Shown here: positions 34,529-46,443 of the stretch, piece by piece | Position numbering within the stretch: position 1 is the stretch's first letter | Layout: the number at the start of each line of letters is the position of its first letter | Assembly: GCA_020543525.1 (NCBI GenBank) | Contig: JAHYIO010000023.1 | Span: 2,170,001-2,234,000, forward strand | Source of the DNA: Coriolopsis trogii | Taxonomy: Eukaryota > Basidiomycota > Agaricomycetes > Polyporales > Polyporaceae | DNA length: 64,000 nt | Direction: 5' to 3' | Program-made: the position numbers and the translations under genes | Notes under the pieces: model-generated | Database searches by the model: none | The model's input: only the letters and a program-made list of their open reading frames with translations | Told to the model about the DNA's origin: nothing

Positions 34529-36306
34529 TCACGAGAAGAAGACATGCCTGATAGTCTGCAGCAGCCCCTCAAAGCACCTACGACGGCCTCCCCCTGCCCG
34601 CCCTCCCCCCACGCTCCCCCCGCCCTCCGCGACACACCTCCCGTCCCTCCCCGCGCAGCTCTCCGCCACCGCGCAGCTCCCCGCCGTCGCCTCCGCCCCG
34701 CCGCCCCAGCCCCCCCTCGAGCTCTCACGCCCCCCGCCCCCCAAAGGCCGCAGACCAGACTCACAAGAGACCGTCGACCGAGCCTCGGCGACGCCCACAC
34801 CCATCCCTCCAACCTCCGCAAGCCACCGCACGATCCGCGGGTCCCGCCCACCCGCCCGCCCACCCGCCCGCCTCGACAACGACAACGACGAGGAGGACGA
34901 CGAGGAGGGGGGCGCGCGCACGGGCAGCACGGCGCAGAGACACGAGCTGCGCTCGGGCGCGCGCGCGTCTGGCCGCGGCTGTCGGGGTGGGACGGGCCTG
35001 GACACTGTGGACAGAGCGGCGTTGGAGGGGACGAGCGCGTCGTGCGTCGTTTGGGGCGAGGGGGGCGCGTCTGGGCGAGCGCCATGAGAGCGCACGCGTG
35101 TGCGCATCCGGGTCTGCTCGGCTGGGAGGGGTCGGCGGGTGGGTCTGGCTGGGGGGTCGTTGCGCCTCCGTTTGTGGGGGGGAGGACTGTTGGAGGGAGA
35201 GGGAGTGGGGCGGTTGTGTATGGACGAGGAGGAGGAGGAGGAGGAGGAGGAGGAGAGAGGGGGCTGCGCAGGGGCACTGCGGGGTCGAGATCCTGACCCG
35301 GAGCTATTGGGGTCACGCCCAAGCTCTGTGACTTCTGAGATTGTGTGGGGCAAGTCTGGCAACGAAGGGGGAAGGAACGGACGCGGAGAGTCGTCCTCCC
35401 GAGCCCGCTTTTTACCCTTCCCAGGTGGTCCCGGAGAGCCTGAGCTGGAGTACACGGTGGTGGACGCGAGCGATTCCGGAGCGCCATGGCAGGCGTAGAC
35501 TTCGGGGCTCGTATAGGGCGGGCAGTCCGACAACGCGAGCGGGTGGAAGTTCCTCCAGAGGATCTCGCTGTCTGCGGTAGGCAGCTCGGACGTCCTCGTC
35601 CAGTCGCCGACGGAGAGCGTGGAGATGACGGACTGCAGGTTGGCGTCAGGCGGGCATCCGGGTGCGGAGCAGTCGGCCGTGGAAGGAGTGGACGCAAACT
35701 GCAGGAAGGAGAGGCGCATGTTCTCGAGGACGCTGTCCACCGCGCGACGGTACGTGGAGAACTGGACGGTATCGGTCCACCGGTCGGTCATGGCGAGATA
35801 CTCGGCGACGCGCGCGAGGTAGTCGGTCATGCTCGCGATGATCGACGGCTGGAACACATAGCGCGCCCTCTCTGGCACGCTTCCATCCCCGAGGAGGGCT
35901 GTTTGGTAATGGGCGGCGACCACCTGTCGGAGGCAGGCGCGTCACACCTCCGGAACGCGTCCAGAGAAGGCAGAAAGCACTCACGATAGCGACCACCGTG
36001 CGGACGACGTCGTGCGGGAGACAGAAGCAGATCCTGCAGAGGAGCTGCTCGAGCGTGGCCACATACCGGGCCAAGACGTCGAGCTGGTCCAGATAGTCGT
36101 GCACGACGGCAAAGTCGAGCGCGCACGGGGTGAATGTCCTGAGATCTAAGAGGCGACTGGGTGTAAGTAGATGTGAGGGCAGATGTGTGTGAAGACGGAC
36201 TGGTCGTGTACTGATCAATCAAGTGCTGGACCCAGCACGCCGCCTGGTCGACCGACAACGCCTGGTTGTGGTGAAGGAAAGCAGGGGAGGGGGCATCGAG
36301 CGACAT
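34529..36306 (-). CDS. Large hypothetical protein with Ser-rich, basic, probably nuclear tail
   Basis: Exons 36306-36212, 36156-35985 and 35923-34529 add to 1662 nt (553 residues), in frame. The first ~190 residues are helical and ordered. They include HDYLDQLDVLARYVATLEQLLCR in shortened form, a CFCLPHDVVRTVVAIV helix and a second bundle SMTDYLARVAEYLAM. The rest is low complexity: a KGKKRARED basic patch, a poly-Ser run encoded by a GGA/TCC microsatellite near 35226-35255, and Pro/Arg/Gly-rich stretches. I do not recognise the family. The basic patch suggests nuclear location. The GC-rich tail produces long open frames on the opposite strand that should be ignored. The C-terminal 100 residues could change if a 3' intron was missed. 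Confidence 0.6.
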
Positions 36307-36543
36307 GCGGGACTGTGAAGGGACGGGACCAGCCTGCGACGCCCCTCCACGCGTCCGTCCGCGTACTTATTGCTGGCAAGCGACAATGAAGCCCTCTTTC
36401 ACACAATTGCGAGCACACCATCGCCTCGCGACTGCACACACGCCCGCCGAGTCGAGCAGGGCAGAGGACGAGAGGGTGAGTCTCCAACAATAAGAAACAG
36501 GCGCCCATGAGCAGCCGTCATTAATTAAGAAGTAAGTACTCGG
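36307..36543. other. Short intergenic region
   Basis: Promoter side of the hypothetical gene and 3' flank of the next minus-strand gene. Nothing else seen. Confidence 0.5.
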
Positions 36544-38025
36544 TCAATAAACCACACACTCGAGCCGGAAGCCGCGTTCCCCGCGTTCCCTCACCACCGC
36601 CCGCACCTTCTCCGCCAGCAGCTCCGTCAAGCCCCCCCGCACCACCAGCCTCGCCAACGAATGGCACACCTCCGAGCCCTCGCCCGCGACCGCCGCCGGG
36701 CGCAGCGCATCCAACGCCTGGTCGACCAGGTGCGCGTCCCACAGCTCCGCCCGCCCCACGTTCGGCAGCAGCCCGAGCAAGAACCCCGGCTCGCACCACG
36801 CCGCCCACACCCGCTGGCTCCCCACCACCAGCGTCCGCACGCTCCCCGCCCCCTGGTCACCGACGAACGCCTCGATCGCCTGTTGCAGGCCCGTCTTCGT
36901 CGCCCCCGCCGTGTTCAGCTCCAGCCGCAGCGACCGCCCGCGCTCGGGGTCCGACGCCGTCAGCGACAGAGCGCTGAACGTCCCCTCGATCTCTAGCCGG
37001 CTGTTGCTGCTCGTCCCCGCCCCCGCCGTCGTGCACAGGGGAAAGCGGATGTCCGCGAGGGGCGAGAGACGGTGCGCGTCCACGCCGTACACCCGCACCG
37101 CACACCCTTCCGCAGGCAGCACAACACCCGCCAACAGCGCGCGCACCAGCTGCATCACCCCCGCCCCGTCCTGCCCCCGCCCGTCCCCGATCTCCAGCCT
37201 GCGCAGCGCCCCGAGCGCGACCGGCGCCGCCGCCCCCACCGGCGGCTCCGCCGGGTGCAGATGCGTCGGCAGCCCCACGAGCCGCACGTCCTCCAGCGCG
37301 CGCGCCCCCGCGAGCACTCTGCACAGGTCCGCGAGCGTCCAGGACACCGCCGCCGCCTCGAACGAGAGCTGCACGTGCGTGAGCGCGCCGAGCGCGTTCC
37401 CGGGCAGGAACGGCACGTCGTGCAGGACGAGGCTCCGCAGCCTCGGCGCCACCCCTCCGAAAAAGTCCACGACGGGCTTCGACGCCTGCGCGTCCCCCCC
37501 TCCTCCTCCGCCGCCGACGCCGACGCCGACGCCGATGCCAAGGGGACGAGAGAGAGTGCGGCTGCGGCGGACGACCGCGCGCTCGAGGTGGCGCGCGGGG
37601 AAGCCGAGCAGGTCCGAGGCGAGCTGCGCGTGCGTCAGCTCGTGCACGTCGTGCACGCAGAGCTCGGCGACGCGCGCCCCGAGCCGCAGCGCCTCCACGA
37701 GTGGCGTGCTCGGGCGCGCACGGTCGACGAACACCGCGAGCGGCGCGTGCTGCGCGCGCGCGAGCAGGACGCGCGAGGCGGCGGCGGGGTGGCCCGTCCC
37801 CGCCGTCTCGCAGATCGTGGACCAGAGGGAGGGCAGCGCGAGCGCGAGCGCGCGCCAGGTGCGGCAGACGTGGGTGATTGGGACGAGCGCGTACGTGTGT
37901 TTGGCCGAGCACGGCCCTTGGTAGCCGGGCAGCGAGAGCGGGGAGGGGACCATGGCGAACACGCTCGCGAGGAGCTCGAGGGGCAGGCTGTTGATCGGGC
38001 AGCGCGCATTCATCGTCTCCTGCAC
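36544..38025 (-). CDS. F-box-like protein
   Basis: A 493-codon open frame with an N-terminal agaricomycete F-box: INSLPLELLASVFAMV, then ITHVCRTWRALALALPSLW (residues ~12-70). It continues with irregular leucine-rich segments (RLRSLVLHDVPFLPGNAL, LGALRRLEIGDG, LARLVVRGGLTELL). A GVGVGVGGGGGGG run at residues ~165-180 comes from a GCC/GAC microsatellite. It is probably an SCF adaptor with unknown target. At least one 5' exon is likely: an acceptor just upstream (about 38072) leads into a frame reading TIRDTLRLATSLVQETMN, and a possible start exon lies near 38291-38218. That join did not give a clean phase, so the start given is the first in-frame ATG. Confidence 0.75.
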   Translation of the reverse strand: MQETMNARCPINSLPLELLASVFAMVPSPLSLPGYQGPCSAKHTYALVPITHVCRTWRALALALPSLWSTICETAGTGHPAAASRVLLARAQHAPLAVFVDRARPSTPLVEALRLGARVAELCVHDVHELTHAQLASDLLGFPARHLERAVVRRSRTLSRPLGIGVGVGVGGGGGGGDAQASKPVVDFFGGVAPRLRSLVLHDVPFLPGNALGALTHVQLSFEAAAVSWTLADLCRVLAGARALEDVRLVGLPTHLHPAEPPVGAAAPVALGALRRLEIGDGRGQDGAGVMQLVRALLAGVVLPAEGCAVRVYGVDAHRLSPLADIRFPLCTTAGAGTSSNSRLEIEGTFSALSLTASDPERGRSLRLELNTAGATKTGLQQAIEAFVGDQGAGSVRTLVVGSQRVWAAWCEPGFLLGLLPNVGRAELWDAHLVDQALDALRPAAVAGEGSEVCHSLARLVVRGGLTELLAEKVRAVVRERGERGFRLECVVY

Positions 38026-38788
38026 GAGACTCGTCGCGAGCCGGAGCGTGTCTCGGATCGTGGTGAGCTATAGTTCGTTGCACGGTCGGTGGGAGGAGGA
38101 CGTCAAGGATGGCTTGGGGTATGCGGATGAACGAGCGTGCCGTACCGTCTCCGTGCTTCACGATATAACGCATTGGTTAGAAAGCTGCCGACGCTAACAA
38201 TGCACGCCTACCTCAGCGACCATCGGTGCTGCACGACGTCTTCGACCGCCGCGTGCAGCGCGTTCACGGCGACCATCGGGGCAGCGAGCATTATACGGGT
38301 CAGCGTTGGGAGAGACCAGTAGCAACTGGCGAGACGAGCGAGCGTAGCGTACCTCTCTGCCAGCACTTTATAAGTAGCCTGCATCCTGTCAAGGCCTTGT
38401 TCGGGGCGCCCACCAGCACATTGCGTGGCCGCGCAACTGAGACACGCTGTAGGTAATATCCCCTCCTGTCCCGAGCCACCGACCGGTGAGACATGTCCCA
38501 GCCCACCGCGCGTGCGTGAAGACGGCGGAGATGGCTCTCTCTCTCTCTGACACTCGTCGGTCCGTCGTCAGCGGGCGACTTCGATCGTCACGATTCCCTG
38601 GGGCGTGCTCATAAGCGCGGCCGCAGCGTCCAGCGACGGGGTCATCGGAGCAGAACAGAAGCAGGAGGCGTCCGCAGAGGGCCTTCCATGATCATTACAA
38701 GCGACCGTCTCGCGACATAAGATGTAAAAGCCCACAATAAACATACACGCACACACCGGCCACGCAACACACGCGCACGCATCCGCGC
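38026..38788. other. 5' flank of the F-box gene and 3' flank of the Zn2Cys6 gene
   Basis: Contains probable 5' exon(s) of the F-box gene near 38072-38030 and 38291-38218. Beyond that only short unsupported frames and a CT microsatellite near 38532. Confidence 0.4.
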
Positions 38789-41788
38789 TCACTTCTGCCA
38801 CCCCTGGGGTGTAAGAGAGATGGGAATCCGTGACGGCAGGTCCGGCTCGGGGGGAGCGATCCCAGACTGCATGCACGCCTCGACCAGCTGATACCGCAGC
38901 TTCTGCCACTCCCGCCTCTGCGCTGTTCGTCGCGCATTTGTTCAGCATACGATCAGGAACGTCCGACAAACACGCTCACTGTCGCTCGGCCAGAACATCA
39001 TCAGGTACTCCAGGCGCCTCGTGAACGACTTGGACGCCTCCAGCGCGAGCGTGAACGTCGGGTCGACTCTCCACAGCGCAAGCGCCCTGTGTCCACCATC
39101 CGTCAGCCGTCCAGCCTTTGAGTCCACGAATGGGGAGGACGTACTTGATCACGTGCGACATGAACCAGTAGATGAGGAGCGGCTTCCGGAAGTCGTTGGC
39201 CGGGTTCGGGATCCCCGCCCTGAGGTTCCTCCACACCCGTTCCGCCATCTCTGCCCTGTGCTTGACTGCAAACGCCATCAGCCAGCCTGACCGTGCGCAA
39301 AACAGAACGAGAACGCACGCCACGCCTCAGCCTTGTCCCGATAAAACAGTTGGCTGCCGTTCCTGCACGGGCGCACCGCCATCAGCACACGTCCCTACCA
39401 ACACAACTCGCGCATCGGCACTCACGACGACACCTGCGGCACATACCGCTGAAACTCGTGCGAGACGCACATCCGCGCGCTGAACAGCATCTCGTGCGCC
39501 TGGAAGCCCATGTGGCGGTTCAGCTGGCACGTGTGCCCGTCGAGCGCCTCCTCGAGCGCGTCGATCTCGTGCCACGCCTGCATCGAGAACTCGGCGCGCT
39601 GCGCCGCCGTCAGCGTCCGGTCCCCCCGCGTGCGCACGCACGCGTGGAAGAGCAGCGTCGCGCGGATGTACATCGACCACAGGTTGTCCGCCGGCAGCGC
39701 CTGCCCCTTCGTCACCGCCAGCACCTCTTCCGGGAACAGGATCGCGTACTGCACCGCGCCCGTCCGGCCGGTGCGTGAGCGGTCAGTCAGTCAGTCAGTC
39801 AGCCATCGTCATCGTCATCCCGCAGCGGAAAACACGGGGCTCACGTTGTCCGGGTCCTTGATCCACAGGTAGTTGTTCTCCACCTTGTCGTAGATGGACG
39901 TGTACGAGTTCATGCTCGCCGTGACGCCGAGGCTCGCCCATATCAGCCGGCGACACTCTTCCTTCCTGAACTCGCCCTCGGACAGGTTCTCGGGCCAGCC
40001 GATGGTCGACCCCCACGAAGGCGCGATGTCGCGGATCGCGGGGAACTGGTGGCCCAGCGACATGGTGACGCACCCACACGCCGGGTGGTGCGAAGAGGCG
40101 GGCGGGACTGGTGCGAGATTCTCTGGGTGCAGGGGGTCGGTAGGCGGTACGCTCGCTGCGGAGAAACTGAACGTCGGATCGAAGGGCGTGTTCGTTCCTG
40201 TCTGGAAGAAGCCAGGCATTGTAGTGGACCCTGGATGTGAGGGATTGGGCGTGTGCTGAGTGCGGGGGAAGAGCCTGTTGTTGGCAGGGTGAGCAAAGCG
40301 CAAGTAGCCTCGCGAGGGTTTGAGGTCGGCGTCGAGGGTGGAGAGAGAGAAGAGGCGGATGAGAGAGTTCAGGAGTAAGAGGGAAGAGCGTCCGCGTTCG
40401 ATAGATGCCGCCGGATGCGATTGCAACTCAAAGTAGACCATGAGCTGTGGGGAGTGAACGTCAGCCATGGACGAGAGCGAGAATGACGGTGTGTGCTATA
40501 CCCAAGCGGCCTGGATCAAACCGAGGTCGACCCAACCGGACGCGAGACTGGCCTGAAGCGATCCGAGTGCGAGGTCGAGGAGCTTGAGAGCCTTTGCACG
40601 ACCACGCGCGCCCTGCTCTGCCTCTGAGCTAAGCGCAAACTTGCCCAGAGCGAGAGCGCTGAGGACGAGACTCGGCTGCACCGACGCGCGCCGTGTAGGG
40701 TTGAGAATGCCGTCGAAGAATTTGGGTAAGTGTATGAAGCTGAGCCAGTAAACGGACGAATGGAAGAGAGCGCGCAAGTCAGAGACGATGCTCTGCACTG
40801 CGGACGTGCGCTGGTCTGGGGACAGGGTGCTGGCGTCGACGTCTTTCGCACCGTCCTCGGCAGCGTAGAAGGTGAGAAGAGCCTCCCACCACGTATCTCG
40901 CGTGAACTGAAGGCTCGGTCGGGTAGGTATGGCAAGCTCTGTCATCTTGTAGCGGCCGATGTGCACCTCGACGTCGGCGCTGGGAGGGTCGAGATCGACG
41001 AGTGGGAACGGGTCGTATTCGCCCTGCGATGGGAAATGAGATATATGGGCGAGAAGGAATACATGAGAGAGGACGAACATCGGAAGGAGTCGAAAGGGAA
41101 TCGTCTTGCGGGAGATGCGGATGAGAGGAAGCATTGTCGTCAGCTGGACGGGAGCAAGGGTGGTCTGAATCGCTATGTTCGTGGTCGGTGGTGGATTGAC
41201 GTGTTCGCTTCTTGGCCCTTTCGCTTGCGGAGCGTATGCGGGTGCCAGGCACCTTGTCCTGACCACGACGTTTGGGTTGTGGGTCGTAGCTGCATTCTCC
41301 TACTTCTGGGGGACGTTTGCGGCAGTTGAAGCAGACAGGCTTGCCACCGTCACATCGTGTTTTGCGGGTGCGACTGGAGGGAGTGTGAACAGGGGTAAGC
41401 AGAGGCGAGCGGAGTAGAAAGTGGGTCTATACCATTGATTACAAGCCACATAGACGCGTGCGCGAGGCTTGCCTTGAGCAGTCAAGGGTTGGCTGGGGTC
41501 TAGGGCGATTTTGGGACGGATACGTCGGCGGGGCGCATGGGAGATAGAGCGCGATTTGGAAGAGGAGGCAACGCGAGTAGAGGATGTCCGGGAGGAGGAG
41601 GTTGGATGTGAAGAAGTTGAAGCAGATGCCTGAGAGCCACCGTCTGGACTAGCGGCGAGCACAGGAGAAGATCTGCCTGAGAAGGAGTCTGCGGTCGAAA
41701 GGGCGTCGAGGAGGGCTTGGGAGGGATCTACGTCGGTCATGACGGCGTCGAGCCATGCGAGAGACGGGTCGGTAGTAAGGGTAGACAT
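38789..41788 (-). CDS. Zn(II)2Cys6 transcription factor with fungal_trans-like middle domain
   Basis: Fungal-specific regulator. The start MSTLTTDPSLAWLDAV is at 41788. After a basic Ser-rich region, the intron 41432-41374 splits the zinc cluster. The splice gives ACNQCRTRKTRCDGGKPVCFNC, written here only to its fifth ligand; the sixth Cys is in EVGECSYD. KRRGQDKVPGTR follows as linker. The middle region has WEALLTFYA-type and FIHLPKFFDG segments, then PSWGSTIGWPENLSEGEFRKEECRRLIWAS and further helices typical of the fungal_trans domain. The C-terminus reads LTPQGWQK with stop TGA 38789-38791. One intron near 39780 holds five CTGA repeats. Regulated genes are unknown, although a pectin acetylesterase lies 1.2 kb away. 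Confidence 0.88.
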
Positions 41789-43010
41789 GGTCGCGCGTGC
41801 CGGGATGCGTGCACGACGCGAGGCGAGGACGCGGGATGCGTTGAGGAGGGTGCGTGGAGGATGAGTAGTATGGAGATGTGTTAGAGCAAGTATGGAGGAT
41901 GGGCAGGGACAGGCTTGCCGGGCCGCAGTTCCCCAGAGCGAATGCGATATACTGATCGAGGGCAGGGATGCTTACGTCAGGGCGCGGGATTTGCATACAA
42001 ATTCGGAAAGTGCGGTCTTCATCCCCCGCCGGTGGCTGTGACCCGGCGGCCCGAGGTTTGATTGGCGCAAGTCGACTAGCTCACTGCTCTTACAGCCACC
42101 ACTCCTCCTCCGGACTACCCTCGGACGCGGCCTGTAGCTCACATGCTAGAAGCCTTCGCAAATGAATACTCTGCCCATCAGCTTACGGTTGCTTACTCCT
42201 CTTACGGCGCCACCCCCAGCGACAATACACTTGCTTCGTCACGTCTCACACGTACTTACTCAAGATATGTACCGTAGTCGCGTCAGTAGGGCACACTTGC
42301 GTTTGCTCAGCCTGCACAGCTGTCTCTGCATGAATCCTTATTTGTCTCCAGACAATGATCTACGCGGATAGCCTTAGCCGAGAACGTTAATCTTCCACAG
42401 CTCATGTTTGGTGTCCATCATCCACCCTCGCGCCTAATGCGCGCCATCCATCTCCCACCCAAGCGCAAGCAGAAAATCTCTGAAACATCTTGGCGGACCT
42501 CTCCAGACCTCTCTCCGTTCTCATCGTTGCCCACACTGGGGCTACCATATACCGCCGGTATCAACCTCCTCATGCTTCGAGTTCTCTTCCGCTTCTACGG
42601 GCATCACAGTCGGGCAGCCATTCCCTCCATCTCGCAGCTGTACTTGAGATGCCTTGGCTCAATCTTGGTCCCCTCGGCGGCACGGAGCAACGCTAGCTTC
42701 TCCTCCGCCTCCATCCCCATCCTTTCTCTCTCGCTCCAAGACTCCAGCCTTGCTCGGGCTCCGCTCTCCGAGAACCGCTGGTACCCATCTACACACTTAC
42801 TCATTATTCTCCGATGGAGTCGCAAGCAAACTAGCGAGCTCGCTTACTGACTCTCACAGCATGGGGCCGTAACGCTGGATCATGCTGTAAGAGGCAGAGA
42901 ATGAAATGACTGAAAATGGCACACAGTCACTTGACGCTCCCATTGTACGATCCAGTTTCCAGGGAATTATACATGCAACCCTGAGACAACCCCTCCGCCC
43001 GTGGAACACC
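41789..43010. other. Intergenic, about 1.2 kb, no firm gene
   Basis: A minus-strand stretch at 42604-42825 is rich in Glu/Arg/Leu (RARLESWSERERMGMEAEEK) and might be part of a coiled coil, but no start, splice chain or partner exon supports it. Confidence 0.35.
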
Positions 43011-43862
43011 TCAGATGCAAGATCCTGGCACGCTCGACGTCGAGTTCTTCACGTGCGGCGCAAGCTGGTTGTTCGCGCACAGCACGCCCTTCACGAACGC
43101 AGCCGCGACGACGTCCGCGCCCGCGGGGCTCGTGTGCGTGTGGTCGTTGGGGTAGAACGCCGTGACCGTGTTCAGGCCGAGCGACTGGAACCTGTTCGCG
43201 GTGTACTGGCCGTGGTCGACGTAGGCCGCGCCCGTCGCGCTCGCCGCCGTCTTCGCGTACCCGACGAACCGCGACGGCGCGTACGAGAACGAGCCGCCCT
43301 CCCAGGGATTGTTCGGCGTCTGCGAGCTGATGATGACGTTCGCGCCCTTGGCCTGCAACGCCTTCGCCGCCTGCACCTCGTAGAACACGAACGTGTACAC
43401 CTTCTCGCCCGTCGTCGGGCTCGTGCACACCTCCGTGCCCGTCCCCGGGCAGTCCGTGCGCCCGTTGTCGGTCGTGCTCAGCGACCCGCCGTCGTTGTGG
43501 CCGAACTCGATCACGACAAAGTCGCCCGACTTGACCGAGTCGATGATGGTCTGGAAGCGGCCCTCGTTCGTGAACGAGCGCGCGGAGCGTCCCCCGATGG
43601 CGTTGTTCACCACGGGTATGTCTAGAGACTTGGCAAGGTACTGGCCCCAGCCTGGTCGATCCGGCATCTCAGCAACGCAAAACATCTGGAGTGATTGTTA
43701 CACACCGTCTGTTCCAGTACCAGAACCTCCTCCGTTCTTTGCCATCGTCGAGTCCCCAGCAAGGTAGACGGTCGGAGTCGCCCGCTTCTCGATCGTCTCC
43801 GAAGGGCGAGCGGCGGCGGACGCCACCAGGGCGGGCAGCAGTGCGAGGAGGGAGAGTTTCAT
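43011..43862 (-). CDS. Rhamnogalacturonan acetylesterase (CE12, SGNH hydrolase)
   Basis: Secreted esterase that removes acetyl groups from the rhamnogalacturonan I backbone of pectin. One intron (43705-43652, 54 nt) joins GTDG to WGQYLAKSL, giving 798 nt (265 residues). The signal peptide is MKLSLLALLPALVASAAA, then a KR site. SGNH blocks: YLAGDSTMA (nucleophile Ser), NNAIGGRSARSF (Gly), EFGHNDGG (Asn), and the Asp/His dyad in YPNDHTHTSPAG. Length and block order match fungal CE12 enzymes. The C-terminus is SVPGSCI with stop 43011-43013. It points to an organism that attacks plant cell walls. Confidence 0.93.
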
Positions 43863-45028
43863 GACAGTCGCGGCTTCAGTACAGCAGTAGGGTCGGTCAC
43901 CTCTCCTCATCGGTTTCCCGAGCTCGTTTTATACGCTCTCGACTGAGCTGGAGGACGTCGTCGGCCCGGTCGCGAACGGTGCGTGGTGCGGGCCGCCCGC
44001 TTCCCCTGGTCATTTCGATCAGCAAGTCGCCATTGAAATTGACGACGCGGCGCGTAAGTGAAGACGAGGAGAAGGTTGAACAGAAGGATGTGCGACAACC
44101 TGCCTTTCCGTGAAGCCGCATGACCTTCGGTCACCAAGGCGAGCTTCTCCCGGCATTGTCCCGGTTACACATGCTCGACTCGACCCACCAGCCTGCGTGT
44201 CAAATGACGGAGGGTAAGTCACGATGGAGGATCGTCAACCGTCCGCGCGGTCAGCGCGATTGGAATTTGCTCAATTACGGACGCGGAGCGCTAGCATCAG
44301 CTCTATGATACTAGACCCGGACATGCTCAATCCCAACATCATCAGAATCGCCTAGCATGGATACTCAATATCAATATAGAGCCTCGTCACAGGAAGGTTT
44401 CAGAAGGAAGCTCTCGAGCCAAGGATGTGCACGTGGACGCCGGGGGCATATGGAGAGTTGCTTCTGAATCTCAAGGGGCAAATATGCAACGGAACTACGT
44501 ACGCACGTGAGTCTCACGATGGTCGTACTTACTTACTATGCTCATGTAGGCTGCACATGACTGCCACTTGAGAGTTCTGATATACCCAATAGCAAGAGCT
44601 TCGACCTACACGAGCAGAGGACGGGAAAAGCGACGCCAATCTCGCCGATGCCCCGGATCCAGTACTAGTATCCGCCGAGTAGAGTGACGGATCACCATCT
44701 CAACATTCGTATGGGCGATCATACGGCTTCGATCCACGTAGCTGTGCAACGATCCCGGACGTATGTTAACCGCTGATGAAGACAGGGAGGCCGGCGGCTT
44801 GACGACGACAGGGCGCGTGCGATTCTCGGTCCCGAAGGTTCGCCAAGTGGCTACGCAGGTGCTAACTGGGAAACGTACTCAGCGATACTCGCATAATTGC
44901 CTTCCAGCGCAAGGACCCGAACACCGTCTTGCTAATATATTATTGATGCTACAATACGACATACAGCAGAGAAACCAAACAATGAGTACGAATCCAAAGC
45001 AGAGTGTATGATACAACAGATCTACCGG
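43863..45028. other. Intergenic, about 1.2 kb, nothing recognised
   Basis: Acetylesterase promoter side. No TATA element was clear. Short unsupported frames only. Confidence 0.4.
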
Positions 45029-46443
45029 TCAGAAGTCCTCCGACATGACGTCTCGGTAAACATTCATATCCCCTCCATCTCCATGCACCACATCGTCGTA
45101 GTCTGAATGTTCATGATACTCGTCTAGAATAGGCCGCAGGAAACCTGAGTCTGTCGTCCCACTACATGTGCGGGTCACAAAGTCACTCACCACTCAAGTC
45201 CTCTTCGTTCTCGCGGTCGGATTCTTCCTCGTCGGGATAGTCGTTCGTAAACCAATCCTCCGCTACATATACGCGTTAGCCTTACAAATCGCACGCTAGA
45301 ATCACAACGCACCATTGGAATCCTCGTCATCCTCGTCATCGTATTCCTCGTCGGAGTCATCTTCACCATACAAGCCACTGAGCTCAGGAGGCAAGCCCGT
45401 TCTGATGGTACATCGCGTCAGCGCAGGAGCCCTTTGGTGTGATAATGACAGCGTACAGCTTGGCGATATTTGAACTCGATCCGGTTTCGTGGAGTTCTTG
45501 CATCGTGGCCGGACGGTGATAGAAGACATCGTATACATAGTCTTCGTCCATGCTCTCGTCTCCATTTGCTAGCATACTCTTTGGCGGGGGTGGCACATCG
45601 CTGACTGAAATGACGACGTTTTAGAGCGGTGAGTGCAACAGAATGATAATACTCACCATTGAGGTAGTCCTTTAGAAGCGGCAGGAACTTCTCGATTTCG
45701 GCGTCCGTCTCAGTCGGCGCGGCTGCCGTGTTTCCTGTAGTGGAGGGAACCGCTTCATACATTCTGACTTGGGCCGCACGCTTCATAGCCTCGAGCTCCT
45801 TCGATGACCACACTTTCGGCCTACACAGGGTTGGACATTGGCCGGTGATGCATGACAACAGAGTGGAATATCGGACGTACGGAGCATTTGCCTGACGTCG
45901 GCGTGCGTATGGATCTGCTTCGTGCTGTTCTGGAGTCACAATGGTGTATGTGCGGCTAGGTGGCTGGAATGCGGGAGGTTTGGCAGGTTGGGCGGACGGT
46001 GGTTGTGGCTTGACCACGAGCGACTCTGAGGTTCTGAGAGGAGCACTTGGCGTGGTGGCGACGTGGCCGTTCACGTCTTCGCGAGGCCTTTGCGAAGAAA
46101 CTCTAGAAAGTCCCGCAAGACGTTTCTACAGAACGGATGAGGATACCCGCGCACTATGCAGAATGGGATACACACCTCGAGCTCCTGCTTTTGCTGCTCA
46201 TCATTCCACGTAGCCTGTTCAACTGTGCCCGCATACTGAAACAGATTGACTCCGCCTTTCGTTTTCTTTCTTGTCGGAGCAGCATCCACAACTGGTATGA
46301 TTGGGGTCGACGGTTAGGATATGCCCGATGTCCAAGGACGAATACTCACCGAGCGCGTCGAGCGGCTCCTCGTTGCGTTTGCGCTTTATGCGTAGGATAG
46401 CATATGGTTGCTGCTGTAGAGCACCGGGGGGGTCGACGTCCAT
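45029..46443 (-). CDS. Iwr1-like RNA polymerase II nuclear import protein
   Basis: Orthologs of yeast Iwr1 / human SLC7A6OS bind assembled RNA polymerase II and carry it into the nucleus. The start ATG 46443 gives MDVDPPGALQQQPYAILRIKRKRNEEPLDAL, shown because this YAILRIKRKR basic N-terminus is characteristic. Small exons follow, with RKKTKGG, DPYARRRQANAP and KVWSSKELEAMKRA. The diagnostic C-terminal Iwr1 box reads DYVYDVFYHRP, then GLYGEDDSDEEYDDEDDEDSN and DWFTNDYPDEEESD. The acidic tail ends with VMSEDF and stop 45029-45031. About seven exons, by reading-frame changes. It is a conserved single-copy housekeeping gene, not part of the esterase expansion. Confidence 0.85.

Noticed and set aside
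34485..35500. Long plus-strand open frames rich in Pro, Arg and Gly
   Set aside because: They are antisense shadows of the GC-rich biased tail of the minus-strand gene; composition is repetitive and no introns or motifs support them.
36857..38173. A 438-codon minus-strand Arg/Ala-rich frame and plus-strand frames of over 330 codons
   Set aside because: They overlap the F-box gene in other frames and have codon-shadow composition (strings of R, A and P). The F-box frame carries a real domain.
39782..39803. GTCA tandem repeat as a possible regulatory site
   Set aside because: It lies in an intron of the Zn2Cys6 gene and is an ordinary microsatellite.
42404..42850. A 148-codon plus-strand open frame
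   Set aside because: No domain, start context or splice support, and composition is not distinct from neighbouring noncoding DNA.
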